Below are positions 24,431-35,611 of a stretch of 64,000 bases of DNA, piece by piece; the stretch's first letter is position 1; the number at the start of each line of letters is the position of its first letter. The stretch is taken from positions 167,956,903-168,020,902 of the forward strand of contig NC_057866.1 of NCBI RefSeq assembly GCF_019393635.1. Reading direction: 5' to 3'. This stretch comes from Dromiciops gliroides (lineage: Eukaryota > Chordata > Mammalia > Microbiotheria > Microbiotheriidae). The notes beneath the pieces are model-generated. The model saw only the letters and a list, made by a program, of their open reading frames with translations, was not told the DNA's origin and ran no database searches. A program made the position numbers and the translations under genes.

Positions 24431-24591
24431 GGGGCAGCTAGGTGGCGCAGTGGATAAAGCACTGGCCCTGGATTCAGGAGGACCTGAGTTCAAATCCAGC
24501 CTCAGACACTTGACACTTACTAGCTGTGTGACTCTGAGCAAGACACTTAACCCTCATTGCCCTACAAAAAAAAAAAAGTATATAAAAAAAG
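24431..24591 (+). repeat. SINE doublet, second unit
   Basis: Second full unit starting ggggcagctaggtggcgcag and ending in an A-rich tail directly before the outer TSD copy. Confidence 0.93.
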
Positions 24592-24689
24592 AAGAAGAGG
24601 TGAGGAGGGATTGCATTTGTGTTACAGTGTCTAGCCTGTAAGAATTTTTGCCTTTCGGATATTACTATTTGCTGTCCAATCTAATCTGA

Positions 24690-25055
24690 CCCTATGAGAA
24701 TTTGAGTACTTATTATGTGCCAAGACACTTTTCTAGGTGCTGAAGATAAAAAAGCAACCAGCCTCTGTCCTCAGCAAGCTCATGTTCAAGTGAAAGGATA
24801 CAATGTGCACACACATAAGTAACACACATGATCATCTGAAGAGAACACTAGCAAATAGGGGACTTAGGAAGGAATTCCCATAGGAAGTAGCTCATGAGCT
24901 GAGTTCTGAAGGAAGCTGGTGATGCTGAGAGGCAGAGGGGAAGGAGGAAATATACTCCAGGCTCTGGGAACAAAGCCCACAGGTGGCAAATGGAATGGCA
25001 AGTTCATAAAGAAAATGTTGACTTGAACCTGGAGTATGTAAAAGGAAGTGATAAG
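24690..25055 (-). mobile_element. L2 LINE 3' region, antisense
   Basis: acttattatgtgccaagaca, tctgtcctcagcaagctcat, ctcatgagctgagttctgaa. Confidence 0.7.
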
Positions 25056-25059
25056 GTTT

Positions 25060-25194
25060 TCAGGAGGACCTGAGTTCAAATCTGGCCTCAGACACTTACC
25101 ACTTACTAGCTGTGTGACCTTGGGCAAGTTACTGAACCCTCATTGCCCAACCAAAAAACAACAACAAAAAAACCCCAAAAAACAACAACAAAAA
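25060..25194 (+). repeat. 5'-truncated WSINE1/Mar1-type SINE
   Basis: Begins inside the element at tcaggaggacctgagttcaa; CAA/A-rich tail. Confidence 0.88.
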
Positions 25195-25870
25195 GAGCCT
25201 ACTGTGTGCCAAGTACGATGTAAGAACAACACAAAGTATCCCTGGCCTCAAGGAATTTATATTGTGCTGGGGGGAGGGGAAAAGCTGTATTAAATAGCCT
25301 AGAACCTTGAACATCACTTTCCTTATAAGTCCGGTTAAAAGAAAATTTAGTGGTTGTTTGTCCAATTCTTTGACTTTTACGAAAGGGAAAGAGCCCAGAA
25401 GGGTAACACAAGTAACTTATCTGAGGCCACAAAGGCAGGATTTGAACCTTTTGACTTTAAACCCGACACTATTGCCACTATACCCCACCATCCTTCAGAT
25501 CCTTGACATGCTGATGCACAGACTCATTCCCTGTATGACCTTGGATACGTTCCTTCATCTCTCTGGCCTCAGTTTCTTCATCTGTAAAATAAGCACGAGA
25601 GACAAGAAACTTGGTCTTTTGACTTTGAAATCCAGCTCCCTTTCCACAGCACCACCCGGTCTGAGAGGGAATGGATTCATTCCAGGGAGGATTTGTTAAG
25701 CACCTACCATATACCAGACCCTGTGCTGGAGACCACAGAGACAAAACCAGAAATGAAACCTTTCCCTTCCTCAAGGAACACGTTCTACTGGAGGGAAACA
25801 ACATGTACCCTGATAGGTAGGGGCAGGATCACTGGAGAGAGGAGAGAGTCCTAATAACTGCAGGGATCAG
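25195..25870. repeat. Mosaic of L2 and MIR fragments
   Basis: L2 antisense (gagcctactgtgtgccaagt; again ttaagcacctaccatatacc at about 25695). MIR antisense at 25355-25495 (aacttatctgaggccacaaa) and MIR sense at 25500-25680 (cctcagtttcttcatctgta). Confidence 0.6.
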
Positions 25871-26337
25871 GAAAAGAGTCTGACAAGGTCTTATTATGTG
25901 GTTGTCTCTGGATTCTTGGCTAAACCCAAAGATTCCTAATTTCATAGTATACAGAACGACAAGTCATTATCCCATGAACTAGTGGCTTACATTCAATGTT
26001 TGGAATCTAAGCAAGGATTTTGGAAAACCAAGATAACTTTCCATCTGCTATCCCCCCACTTCCCTGACTCTGTTACCAGTCCTCTCAGATCTCTTGGTGA
26101 GTGACCTCTCTCCTTTTCCTGGCCTGCGGGACAGAGATCCTTACAGGGTGGGGTAACTCTGACCCTGAAGCACCTTCAATGGACAGGAGCGCCAGTAAGG
26201 GGCCCCTTTTTATTTCTGGGTTCCTTGCACTGCGGGGGATGCTCAGGCAGAATTCATTGCACTACACAGACCTCAGATGCGCAATGTTAGTAAATGCCAA
26301 CTCTGCCTTACCAGAATGTTGATAACATCAGAGACTT
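25870..26337. other. Unclassified intergenic stretch
   Basis: No repeat family or gene recognised. Confidence 0.35.
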
Positions 26338-26351
26338 AAAAATCTAATCTA

Positions 26352-26499
26352 GGGCAGCTAGTTGGCGCAGTGGATAGAGCACAGGCCCTGGATTCAGGAG
26401 GAACTGAGTTCAAATCTGGCCTCAGACCCTTGACACTTACTAGCTGTGTGACCCTGAACAAGTCACTTAACCTCAACTGCCTCACCCCCCCCCCAAAAA
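26352..26499 (+). repeat. WSINE1/Mar1-type SINE
   Basis: C10 run before the A tail; perfect TSD aaaaatctaatcta (26338-26351, 26500-26513). Confidence 0.95.
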
Positions 26500-26778
26500 A
26501 AAAATCTAATCTAATGCTTTCCATTTAGGGTTTCATGATCTAAGAAATTCACAGGGATGCTACAAAGGATTAATGACAATGGTCCAAAAGGTTTGCATTA
26601 AAAATGATTTAATGTCACCTTAAGCAGTAAATAATTACCCAGTTAGGTTACAAATGTGTTTTTCCTTTGGGACAATGAGCATGTGTATTTATGAAGCTCC
26701 ACAGGTTTGTTTCTACAATGATTTAATATAAAAGTTTTGCAAATAGACATAGGAAATGTCATTTCTTTTTAATTCTTT

Positions 26779-26931
26779 TTTTTTGGGGGGGGCAGGGCAA
26801 TGAGGGTTAAGTGACTTAACCAGGGTCACACAGCTAGTAAGTGTTAAGTGTCTGAGGCCGGATTTGAACTCAGGTTCTCCTGAATCCAGGGCTGGCTGGT
26901 GCTTTATCCACTGCGCCACTTAGCTGCCTGC
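26779..26931 (-). repeat. WSINE1/Mar1-type SINE
   Basis: G8 run next to the tail; flanks of the form ttcttttaattctt on both sides indicate a TSD. Confidence 0.9.
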
Positions 26932-26964
26932 TACTTCTTTTAATTCTTACAAATGTTCCATATA

Positions 26965-27117
26965 GGGGGCAGCTAGGTGGCGCAGTGGATAAAGCACCGC
27001 CCCTGGATTCAGGAGTACCTGAGTTCAAATCCAGCCTCAGACACTTAACACTTACTAGCTGTGTGACCCTGGGCAAGTCACTTAACCCCAATTGCCTTAC
27101 CAAAAAACAAACAAAAA
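26965..27117 (+). repeat. WSINE1/Mar1-type SINE
   Basis: Perfect 14-bp TSD aaatgttccatata (26951-26964, 27118-27131). Confidence 0.96.
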
Positions 27118-27225
27118 AAATGTTCCATATATACCATTTTAAAGTATAATTTTATAATTTTTATTTTAGAGTATTTTATAATTATATGTAAAATAGCATT
27201 TTATGTTTTATAATTATAGAATGCA

Positions 27226-27396
27226 GGGCGGCTAGGTGGCGCAGTGGATAAAGCACCGGCCTGGATTCAGGAGTTCCTGAGTTCAAATCCGGCCTCAGAC
27301 ACTTGACACTTACTGGCTGTGTGACCCTGGGCAAGTCACTTAACCCCCATTGCCCCGCAAAACAAACAAACAACAACAACAAAAAAATTAAAGAGA
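27226..27396 (+). repeat. WSINE1/Mar1-type SINE
   Basis: Perfect 16-bp TSD ataattatagaatgca (27210-27225, 27397-27412); (CAA)n tail. Confidence 0.97.
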
Positions 27397-27564
27397 ATAA
27401 TTATAGAATGCAAATTTTAATTTGGAATATTTGGGGGCAAAAGTTATTATTGTAGTTAATTAAAGCATTAATGAATAAATCTAAAAGAATATTGTGAGTA
27501 ATATATTAAATTACCCCCAGGGGGTTCACAAAACTTTTTGTTGAAGCAAAAAAAAAAATATTGG

Positions 27565-28000
27565 AAACCACTAATCTAACTGGTCCAACCTTCTCATTTT
27601 ACAAATGAGGAGTCTGAAGTAATTGCCCAAGGCCATATGCATAGTCAATGACAGAGTAAAAATCTGCAACGGAGGTAAGGCTCTAACTCTGCACTTTACA
27701 ACCCTGCTGGATCCTCAATTATAAATTGTGATTGGAAAGTGACACTTAAGGGCCTACTTTTTGGTCCAAAACTCTGATTTCACCAGCAAGAACCCAGTTT
27801 GGAAATATGGCAAGTCCCATCATCAACAGTAGTATAAGAAGATGCAAATCAACAGCTAATTCTAAAACTTAGTGTCTTGGAGAATGACCTGAGGACTCTG
27901 AGAGGTTAAATAACCTGTCCAAGGTCACATAGCCAGTCAATATCAATCAGAACTTGGACCCAGCTCTTGTTGCCTCTCAATTTAACTATTTCCATATCTG
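27565..28000 (-). repeat. Two MIR SINEs
   Basis: 27565-27715 (cattttacaaatgaggagtc, gcccaaggccatatgc) and 27860-28000 (gtccaaggtcacatagccag). Confidence 0.75.
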
Positions 28001-28183
28001 AACTATATACTGTGCTTGAAGAAGGAAAGGGAAATTTTATTTCCCCCTTTTTATAGCAAGTAAGGTGAGGAAAAAGGGGCGGGGGTCTGAGGGAAAAATA
28101 TAGTACCTTTCCTGCATCCCTTTATTTTTTCTCTTTTTAGTTTTTTCCCCCATAAGATTTACAGCTGGAAATGACCTTGGAAC

Positions 28184-28442
28184 AGAGGTGTCAAACTCAA
28201 ATAGAAACAGGGACCACTAAACTGATCCCTGAGGAGCATATTGACTTAGAAAACCACACTTTGGCATTATCTATGTTTTATTGTATTTTAATTAATTTTG
28301 TTAAATATTTGTTTAACATAAGCATAAATTTATAAATATTTGTATAAATATAAATTTTAAAATGTCAAATAATTCCTCATTATATTTTAATCTGTTTTGG
28401 GCTGCAATTAGGAGTTTTACAAGCCAAATATTTGACACCTCT
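28184..28442. mobile_element. Non-autonomous DNA transposon with perfect 12-bp inverted ends
   Basis: AGAGGTGTCAAA at 28184-28195 and its exact reverse complement at 28431-28442 bound a 259-bp A/T-rich element with no coding capacity. It looks like a hAT-type MITE of the GGTGTCAAACTC... group. No TSD is readable, so it is old or the ends are slightly misplaced. Confidence 0.7.
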
Positions 28443-28447
28443 TTGTT

Positions 28448-28697
28448 TACAGTCCGGTCCTTTTTCACATCTGACTTGCCATGACCTTATTTGGGGTTTT
28501 CTTGGCAAAGATACTGGAACAGTTTGCCATTTCCTTCTCTAGTTCATTTTACGGATGAGGAAACTGAGACAAACAAAAGTTAAGTGATTTGCCCAGGGTC
28601 ACGCAGCTAGTAAGTGTCTAAGGCCAGATTTGAATTTAGGAAGATGAGTCTTCCTGATTCCAAGCCCGACATTTATCCACTGCACCACTAGTTGCCC
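28448..28697 (-). repeat. Longer Mar1-type CORE-SINE
   Basis: tggggttttcttggcaaaga, tttgccatttccttctctag, gatttgcccagggtcacgca. Confidence 0.9.
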
Positions 28698-28699
28698 TT

Positions 28700-28860
28700 T
28701 GTCATCTCTGCCTTAGAATATCTAGTCCAATCCTCTGAGGAAACTGAGGCCCAAAGAGGTGGTGAATTGCAATAGCAGAGCAAAAATTTAAACTCAGCTC
28801 CCCTGACTCCAAGTCAGTACTCTTTGTCTAATACACACCAATGCTGCCTGTCTTTACCTG
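28700..28860 (-). repeat. MIR SINE
   Basis: gaggaaactgaggcccaaag, then ctcccctgactccaagtcag. Confidence 0.7.
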
Positions 28861-29764
28861 GAGAATAATTAATGTCAGCTTAACCTTAAAGAATTGTGAA
28901 TCAAAGAGGAATTGTCTCATTCCCTCCCAGTCAGGTGATCTGTAGCAAAAATAAACTCTTTGCCATTTCTCCATCTAAACTAGATTAAACTAATTCTTCT
29001 CCGCCCCCCTGGTCCCTTACTGAGGTAAAAATACACAATTCTGTCCCTCTCCCACCCCCCTATGGTGGGTCAGAGCAGCAGGGATGCTGGAAGCTTCCAG
29101 CAGCTAAGAAAGAAAGATGGGGCTCCGCAGTGACTGTCCCAAGGCAGAGAGTTAGCAGGGCATTCACCAAGGGAGCAGAGGCAGGGATGGTGCCTTGCTG
29201 TGTTTCCCGTATAACTGGAGCCAGATTATAAGGAAATTTAACATGATCTATATGTAAAGTCACTGGTTTTTTTCCTTAGCCCAAGACCTTGAAATCCACA
29301 CCTCCCTTGATGGAATGCCAGATAAATGATACTTACCGGGCACTACCTTGTAGTGGTCCTTATAGAAACTCATATGCATAAAAATGCCAAATTGAAGAAA
29401 GGTCTTGAAACAAAAGAGAAAACCACAGTTAAGATTAAAGGACAAAATTTTCCTGGTTTGAAAGTCCCAGATTTGACCCCAAGGAAACCTCCTTTTGTTT
29501 CTTTTCTATCCCCTCTTCCTCCCCCTCACTCCACTCCCATAGCCTCCAGGCAAAGAGAGATCCTAATGGGTAGTAATTGCAATGGTAAATATTTTGGTGG
29601 GGAGGTCCTTTTCTGCCTAAGGCCATCACTTGTAAAGTAAATTTAAACTGGCAACCAGAATAATTCTCCTTTGCCAAGAGCCAAAACTTGTTTACCATCT
29701 ACTTACTATCTTAGTCAGGAAAATTATCCTGACTCCAATTATTAATATCGTTAGCATCCCATTT
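28861..29764. other. Repeat-poor intergenic stretch
   Basis: About 900 bp with no recognised repeat or gene. Confidence 0.4.
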
Positions 29765-30180
29765 CTTGTTCAATTCTATTCAAGAAGCATTTATTAAATG
29801 CTTATTACGTATGCCCTGTGGAAGATGGTTGTTGTTGGTCCTTCATTCTTGAAGAGGATATCAGGAGGTGGTGTCATGACTTGCTGTGAATTGGATTTAA
29901 GTGAGGGAGGGCTGAGCAAAATCACCAACCTCAAGATATACATCTGGATGCTTAAAGCAATTAGGATTAAGTGACTTGCCCAGGGTCACACAGCAAGTGT
30001 CTGAGGTGACATTTGAACTCAGGTCCTCTTGACTTAGGGGCCAGCGCTCTATCCCCTTCACCACCTAGTTGCCCTTTCTTTCTATTTAGGGTACCTGGGA
30101 TGAAAAAGCAATGAAACTGCCTCTGTCCTCAAGAAGTTTACATTCTACTCTGGAGTTGGGATAAAGTGGGGTACACTCTG
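29765..30180 (-). mobile_element. L2 LINE 3' end split by a SINE
   Basis: agcatttattaaatgcttat, then after the SINE cctctgtcctcaagaagttt. Confidence 0.65.
29827..30076 (-). repeat. Third SINE type (long body, tRNA-like core)
   Basis: Body tccttcattcttgaagagga, gaattggatttaagtgaggg and atatacatctggatg, then the common acttgcccagggtcacacag core. The same body recurs at 62221-62523. Confidence 0.85.
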
Positions 30181-30399
30181 GGATGGAGCTTCAGCATCTA
30201 CGCCAATTAAAAAAAAATCAAGCAGTTTCCAGAGAAGAGCATTACCAACCTCGAGGATTCTGGGACCCCCCAAGGCTTGCCTCAAAGGAAGGTAGGATTT
30301 CATTGTGGTAGATAGAGAGAAGTTTTTGTTTTATTTTGCTTTTAAAGAAATACCAATATAACTAGTCCTGTGCTCCCAAAGAGTTCAGAGAATGAGGGA
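30181..30399. other. Unclassified short stretch
   Basis: No feature recognised. Confidence 0.3.
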
Positions 30400-30960
30400 A
30401 AGGACACATAGGAGACCAAAAATATTTGGAACAGCTCATTTCACAGTAGCTCAAAGCTGGAAGAGATGGGGGGTGCCCACCTACTGGGGATGGCTAAACA
30501 AAGTATGGCATATGAACGTAATGGAATATTATTATGCCATAAGAAATCAAAGGGACCGGCTCAGAGGTAACTGTAAAGACCTATATGCAGTAATGCAAAG
30601 TGAGATGAGTGGAAGGAGACCAAATTATACGACAACATTACAAAGAAAAACAACTGGGAAAGACACTTTAGAACTCCAATTAATGCAATAATAAAACAAA
30701 AATCCAGAGGACTGAAAATGAAATAAGCCACCCACCTCCTGATAAAGGGGTGATGGACTCCGTGTGGAAAATGACACGTACATTTTTGGAGAGAACAAAT
30801 GTGAATTTGGTTGCTGGACTATGCACATTTGCTATGTGGTTTTATTTTTCTTTTTTATTGATTTTTAAATTTGCTTTTGGTTTTGGGTTTTTTAGCCACA
30901 GCAATTCAATTAAGGCAGCAGTTGAGGTCTACATCCGTAGAAGTACCCATCAGTGAAATC
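30400..30960 (+). mobile_element. L1 LINE ORF2 C-terminus and 3' UTR
   Basis: Open run ...KIFGTAHFTVAQSWKRWG, then WLNKVWHMNVMEYYYA, the L1 ORF2 tail, then 3' UTR. A diverged subfamily; the tail frame is open for 99 codons but the element is 5' truncated. Confidence 0.8.
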
Positions 30961-30974
30961 ACTATGTCTTGATG

Positions 30975-31870
30975 CTAAAATATAATGATAATAGCTTGTA
31001 TTTATATGGTGGTTTAAGGTTACAAAGTACTTTACATATTTTATCTCATTTTTCTCTCATAGCAGCCTAAGGGAGGTAGTGCTATTGATGTGGGATGAAA
31101 TTAATTGACTGTGAGTTGTCCCAAAAGAATTACAAGACTCTGTGACTCAGTTTCCCAAGTTTTATTGCAATACTGTGAGTGATCACAGGGAGAGCACTAT
31201 GGAGGTGCCTCTCAAATAAGGAAAGAAAAGACAGCTATATTTATAGTATGGATAAACGACCAGTCTCATTATAATCATCTCCACCTTAGGGAGGTAGAGG
31301 GGAGGGCTTATTCTAATTTGGAGTTCCTGGGGGCTTGCAACCCCCCCCCCCCCAGGAGGGTAGCTATTTCCATGGAGGTGTGGTTTTGGGGTTTACATGT
31401 CATAAGGTGAATCTGGGGACAACTTTGGCCTTTTCTGTGCATGTCACCTTTTCATTCCCATGCCTAGTTTCAAAATATTTTCTTTTATCAGAATTTCTAT
31501 ACCCTGTCTGTGTATCATTGTTATAGTTAAGGTCTCTATGACCTGCCTCTTTATGTTCTTGTTATGAGTGCTGATTAATGTGGGTAATGAGAACCTAGGC
31601 TCTGACTTGTATTAATTAATGAAGACTCAAGCCTTAAGTTATCCATTAACTGGGGTCTGAATCTCTCTTAGAGCTCAGATCTAAATTAGAGCTTGGGTCT
31701 TAGGTTTTTCTGTTAACCCCTTTTTTGGCCTCCTACATCTCTACTATTATCCCCATTTTGCAGACTAGAAAAGTGAATGAGAGAGGTCACTCAGCCAATA
31801 AATGTCTGGGTCAGGAGTTGGGTCTTCCTGATTTCAAGTCCAGCACTGTGCCACTTAGATATCAAGTATT
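30975..31870 (-). repeat. MIR SINE split by an LTR
   Basis: ataatagcttgtatttatat...gggaggtagtgctatt, then after the LTR ctattatccccattttgcag and a MIR end to about 31870. Confidence 0.8.
31089..31737 (-). mobile_element. Solo LTR of an endogenous retrovirus (fossil)
   Basis: 649 bp bounded by TG...CA, read on the minus strand. In order it has a TATA-like ctataaatatagc (31234-31246), AATAAA (31161-31166), and a terminal region ending catcccaca. It sits inside a MIR whose halves flank it. No internal coding region is attached, so it is a solo LTR. Family not identified; moderately old. Confidence 0.75.
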
Positions 31871-31884
31871 TAGCCCTTATATAT

Positions 31885-32450
31885 GTACTCTGATCGATCA
31901 ATCAATAAACACGGATTATGCATCTACCATGTGCCAGACACAAAAGACAGTCCTCTGCCTTTGAAGAATTTACAATCAAATGTGAAGACAACATGCAAAC
32001 AAATATGTTCAGACAAGCTATATAGAAGATAAAATGGGACTATCAGTATCAGAGGGAAGGTGCCAGAATTAAGAGGGGTTAGGAAAGGTTTCCTGTAGAA
32101 GGTGGAATTTCAGATGGGATTTAAAGGAAACCAAGGAGATTAATTGGTGGAGTTGAGGAAAGAGATTAATCCAGGCCTGGGGACAGACGGAGATAAATGC
32201 CCAGAGGCAGAGAGATTGTCTAGTTCTTGGAACTAGAGGAGACCAGTGGATCAAAGAATCCATGTTTGGGAATAGAGTTTAAGAAGAATAGAAAGGTTGG
32301 AGGGGATTGGGTTATATTTGATCCTAGAGGCCACTGGGGATTATTGAGTAGGGGGAGTGACAAGGGTGGACCAGTGTTTCAGGAAAATCACTTTGGTGGC
32401 TGAATGGAAGATGACTTGAAGGGGGGAGAGACCACAAATGAAGCTGTGAC
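31885..32450 (-). mobile_element. L2 LINE 3' region, antisense
   Basis: tcaatcaataaacacggatt, gggttaggaaaggtttcctg, ttttgcaaat-free but ctttggtggctgaatggaag near the end. Confidence 0.7.
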
Positions 32451-32489
32451 CCAGCACATTCATCCTCTAGAAGTTGCGTGTTTTTCACT

Positions 32490-32732
32490 CATTTCAGTGG
32501 TGCCTGATTCTTCATGGCCCCATTTGGAGTTTTCTTGACAAGGATATTGGAGTGGTTTTGCCATTTCCTTCTCCAGCTAATTTTACAGATGAGGAAAGGG
32601 AGGCAAACTGGGTTAAGTGACTTGTCCAGGGTCACACAGCTAGTAAGTGTCTGAGGCTGGATTTGAACTCAGGAAGATGAGTCTTTGGGATTCCAGGTGG
32701 AACATTTATCTACTGCACCACCTACCTGCCCT
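32490..32732 (-). repeat. Longer Mar1-type CORE-SINE
   Basis: tttggagttttcttgacaag, ttgccatttccttctccagc, gacttgtccagggtcacaca. Confidence 0.9.
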
Positions 32733-32754
32733 TATATAGTACCACCAGGTTTAC

Positions 32755-32965
32755 ATCTTGCATTTGACATTTACTATGTACTTTATAATCTTGAGTGCCT
32801 TTCTCACCTCCTCCAATTGAATGTAAGATCCATTAGGACAGAGACTTGGTTGTGGTGGTGGTGATGATGGTGGTGGTGTCCGTGGTGGGGACGACTCTGT
32901 ATTTCCAATGACAACCACAGTGTGTGCCACATGGCGAGAGCTCATCAAACGCTTACTGAATTGTC
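32755..32965 (+). mobile_element. L2 LINE 3' end
   Basis: gaatgtaagatccattagga and gctcatcaaacgcttactga; a TGG-rich patch (32850-32885) is expanded inside. Confidence 0.6.
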
Positions 32966-33590
32966 CAGATATTGAAGTTTGGTTTATTTTAGACACAAAT
33001 GTCCTCCCTCTTCTCCCCGCCCCTCCATTTTCTGTTTTTTAGTGCAAAGATGCCCGCTGACCTTCTCACTAGTTAGGGGATTGAAAGGAGAAATACTTAA
33101 AGCAAAACAAATCCCTATATGTAGCTGCAAAGGGCTGAAGGGATGTTAATGAAACTGATTTCAAAATCAGGTTAGTACATCAACCCTGTGCCCCAGGCAG
33201 CTATTTTAATGCATCCAAAATGGCTCCCAGAGGGCCAGGGAACAGTGTGAAGTCAGGTCATGGGTTGAGGTTCATCCCTGAAGCAAATTTCAGACATGGT
33301 GATAACACTATTTCAGGATTGACAGAGCAGTCTTAAAAATAATGGTTATCATTTATAAAGGACTGTAAGTTCCACATACACAGATCTTGATTTATTTCAC
33401 TTTGACAGAAGCCTTTGCTTAAGTTATTTTTGTAGGCAAATTTAAAAGTAAAATGCTTGCTATAAGAGGAATGGAAGGATATGGGAAGAGAGGCAGCAGC
33501 ATTTGTTTAGAACCTGTCAAACCAGAAGACTTGGGAATGAGAAATAAATGCCTTAGAGAGTAGAGCAAGAAGAATTTATAAATTTGTTTT
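32966..33590. other. Repeat-poor stretch, possible conserved element
   Basis: 33010-33320 shows no repeat signature; a degraded MIR trace lies at about 33340-33415. Confidence 0.4.
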
Positions 33591-33594
33591 TCAA

Positions 33595-34345
33595 TTAGCA
33601 AGTATTTATTTTCTTTCCTTCATGTCCTATCCCCTCCCCCACTGAATAAAAAGAAACGTAAAATCCTGGCACAGAAATACAAAACAAATATTCACATTCC
33701 CACATCTAAAAATGTGTCTCAATCTATATATTTAGATGATCACTTCTCTGTGGAGGTACACAGCATGTGTAATCACTGGTCCTCTAGGATTGTTGTTGGT
33801 TACTGTGTTGATCAGAGTCCTTAAAGTTTTCCAAATTGTTCCTCTTTGTAACGTTGTTATACTATAAATTGTTCTGGTTCTGCTTACTTCACTCTGTATC
33901 AGTTCATTAAAGCTGTCCCAACTTTCTCTGAAACTGACCCCTTTGTTGTTTCTTACAGTTCAATAGTATTCCATTATGGGGCAGCTAGGTGGCGCAGTGG
34001 ATAGAGCACTGGCCCTGGAGTCAGGAGTACCTGAGTTCAAATCTGGCCTCAGACACTTAACACTTACTAGCTGTGTGACCCTGGGCAAGTCACTTAACCC
34101 CAATTGCCTCACTAAAAAAAAAAATAGTATTCCATTATATTCATTTCACATTATTTGTTTCATTAGTTTCCAGTTCTTTGCCATAACAACAACAACAACA
34201 ACAACAAAAATGCTATAAATCTTTTCTTTGTGTGCATTTAGGATGTTTCCTCTTTTTAATTTTTTTTTCTTTGGACTATAGGCTTAGTATTGCCAGGTCA
34301 AAGGGTAAGCATAGTTTAGTCACTGGGGTCATAGTTCCAAATGAA
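33595..34345 (-). mobile_element. L1 LINE 3' region, split by a SINE
   Basis: Antisense marsupial L1: tgcttacttcactctgtatc, then SINE, then ttagtttccagttctttgcc and gtattgccaggtcaaagggt. A (CAA)n tract lies at 34187-34208. Confidence 0.85.
33978..34122 (+). repeat. WSINE1/Mar1-type SINE nested in L1
   Basis: Perfect 16-bp TSD aatagtattccattat (33962-33977, 34123-34138). Confidence 0.97.
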
Positions 34346-34542
34346 CAGAAAGAGATTAGATTTAATATGCAGATAGGGTGTGGGTGTTGGGGAGGAACAT
34401 CTTCCAAAGAGCTTGGTTAAATGTCAGTGCTGATGCTGGTATCCAGTGAGGTGGGCAAGAGTTGAGGCCTTGGAGTAAGGCCTTGGAGACTGGTTTGATC
34501 CATAACTAAGTTAGGAATAGCAAATGTGATTATCTGTATTTT

Positions 34543-35007
34543 TTTCATGTGAATATAACTTTAATTAGCATCATCCATCTGTACCAACAAAATAACTTCT
34601 CCTGAAGATCCCAGCTGGCCCTTGTAGCGGTGATGACAATGCTTTAGTCTTCATCATCAGGGGGAATACCCAATTCTTCATCTGTCCATTTAGAAGGATC
34701 TGGATATGGAAAATGACCCAATACACCATCTGAGTCATGCCCAAAACGCCAGAGAATCCAAAACCACATTGTAGCACTTAACAGCTCAGCTTGGAACACT
34801 TGTCAGTTGGGGATACTGCGGGTAGCGAGGTTGAATGTGGACACCACCTCCAGCATGCTGGACTCCTCCGATGCAGCGACCAGCAGTCCGCTCGCTCAGA
34901 CCCTCCAGAAAACAGCGACCTCCCTGGCGAAGGAAAGGGCCCAGCCGCCTCAGCGCCGACACGACCGCAGGAGTCCGCAGAGCCGGAGCCCGGACACTGC
35001 GGAATTC
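34543..35007 (-). pseudogene. NDUFB2: Processed pseudogene of NDUFB2 (complex I subunit)
   Basis: On the minus strand a nearly full-length intronless NDUFB2 copy is visible. It has about 45 nt of 5' UTR. The start-codon position reads GTG at 34962, then SALRRLGPFLRQ..., then [20 protein letters not shown]. After a small deletion that shifts the frame around 34800, it continues [20 protein letters not shown] and [19 protein letters not shown], with TAA at 34644-34646. An ATTAAA signal lies about 14 nt before a short A tail. A perfect 15-bp TSD (gattatctgtatttt) flanks it at 34528-34542 and 35008-35022. Together these show L1-mediated retrotransposition of the mRNA. The lost start and the frameshift make it non-functional. 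Its GC-rich 5' end contrasts with the A/T-rich flanks. Confidence 0.93.
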
Positions 35008-35269
35008 GATTATCTGTATTTTATAGAAGTGATGCAGCTAGTCCTGGTAGGCTGGGAACCCTGTTCCCCTGATTCCAAATCTAGGGCTTGCTTCACCATA
35101 CCACAGATAAGGCAAGAGGGATGTCTGAAGAATTTGGAAGCAGAGGCTTTGTTAGGTCAAAAGGACCAGGACTAGTGGAATGACCAGTAGAAGGGTGTTC
35201 TAGCAGACCGGCAAAGACAGCTACAATATTCATCTAGCAATGGATAGAGGTGCAGCCAGGCAGTGTTAC

Positions 35270-35611
35270 TTGAATGCATAAAATAAAATACATAGCATTA
35301 GAAAGGAAACTAAGGGAGGAGCTAGGTGGCGCAGTGGATAAAGCACTGGCCCTGGATTCAGGAGGTCCTGAGTTCAAATCCAGCCTCAGACACTTGACAC
35401 TTACTAGCTGTGTGACCCTGGGCAAGTCACTTAACCCTCATTGTCCCGTCAAAAAAAAAGAAAGGAAACAAATTCTGCTGAAATACAGTTAGAATATATG
35501 CATATATCTCTGTATATCCATATACATCCATATATGTGTAATAAATATATATAGACATATACACACATGAATATATTTAATTTACAAAACCTCAGCTTAA
35601 GAGACCCTGGA
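35270..35611. mobile_element. hAT-like MITE remnant (copy b), split by a SINE
   Basis: gcataaaataaaatacatag, then SINE, then attctgctgaaatacagtta and cctcagcttaagagaccctgg-like end. An A/T-rich patch is expanded at 35490-35570. Confidence 0.5.
35311..35458 (+). repeat. WSINE1/Mar1-type SINE nested in MITE
   Basis: TSD agaaaggaaac (35300-35310, 35459-35469). Confidence 0.93.

Noticed and set aside
24242-24541. Recurring peptide VTQLVSVKCLRLDLNSGPPESRAGALSTAPPSCP at many sites
   Set aside because: It is the antisense translation of the abundant SINE, not a gene family.
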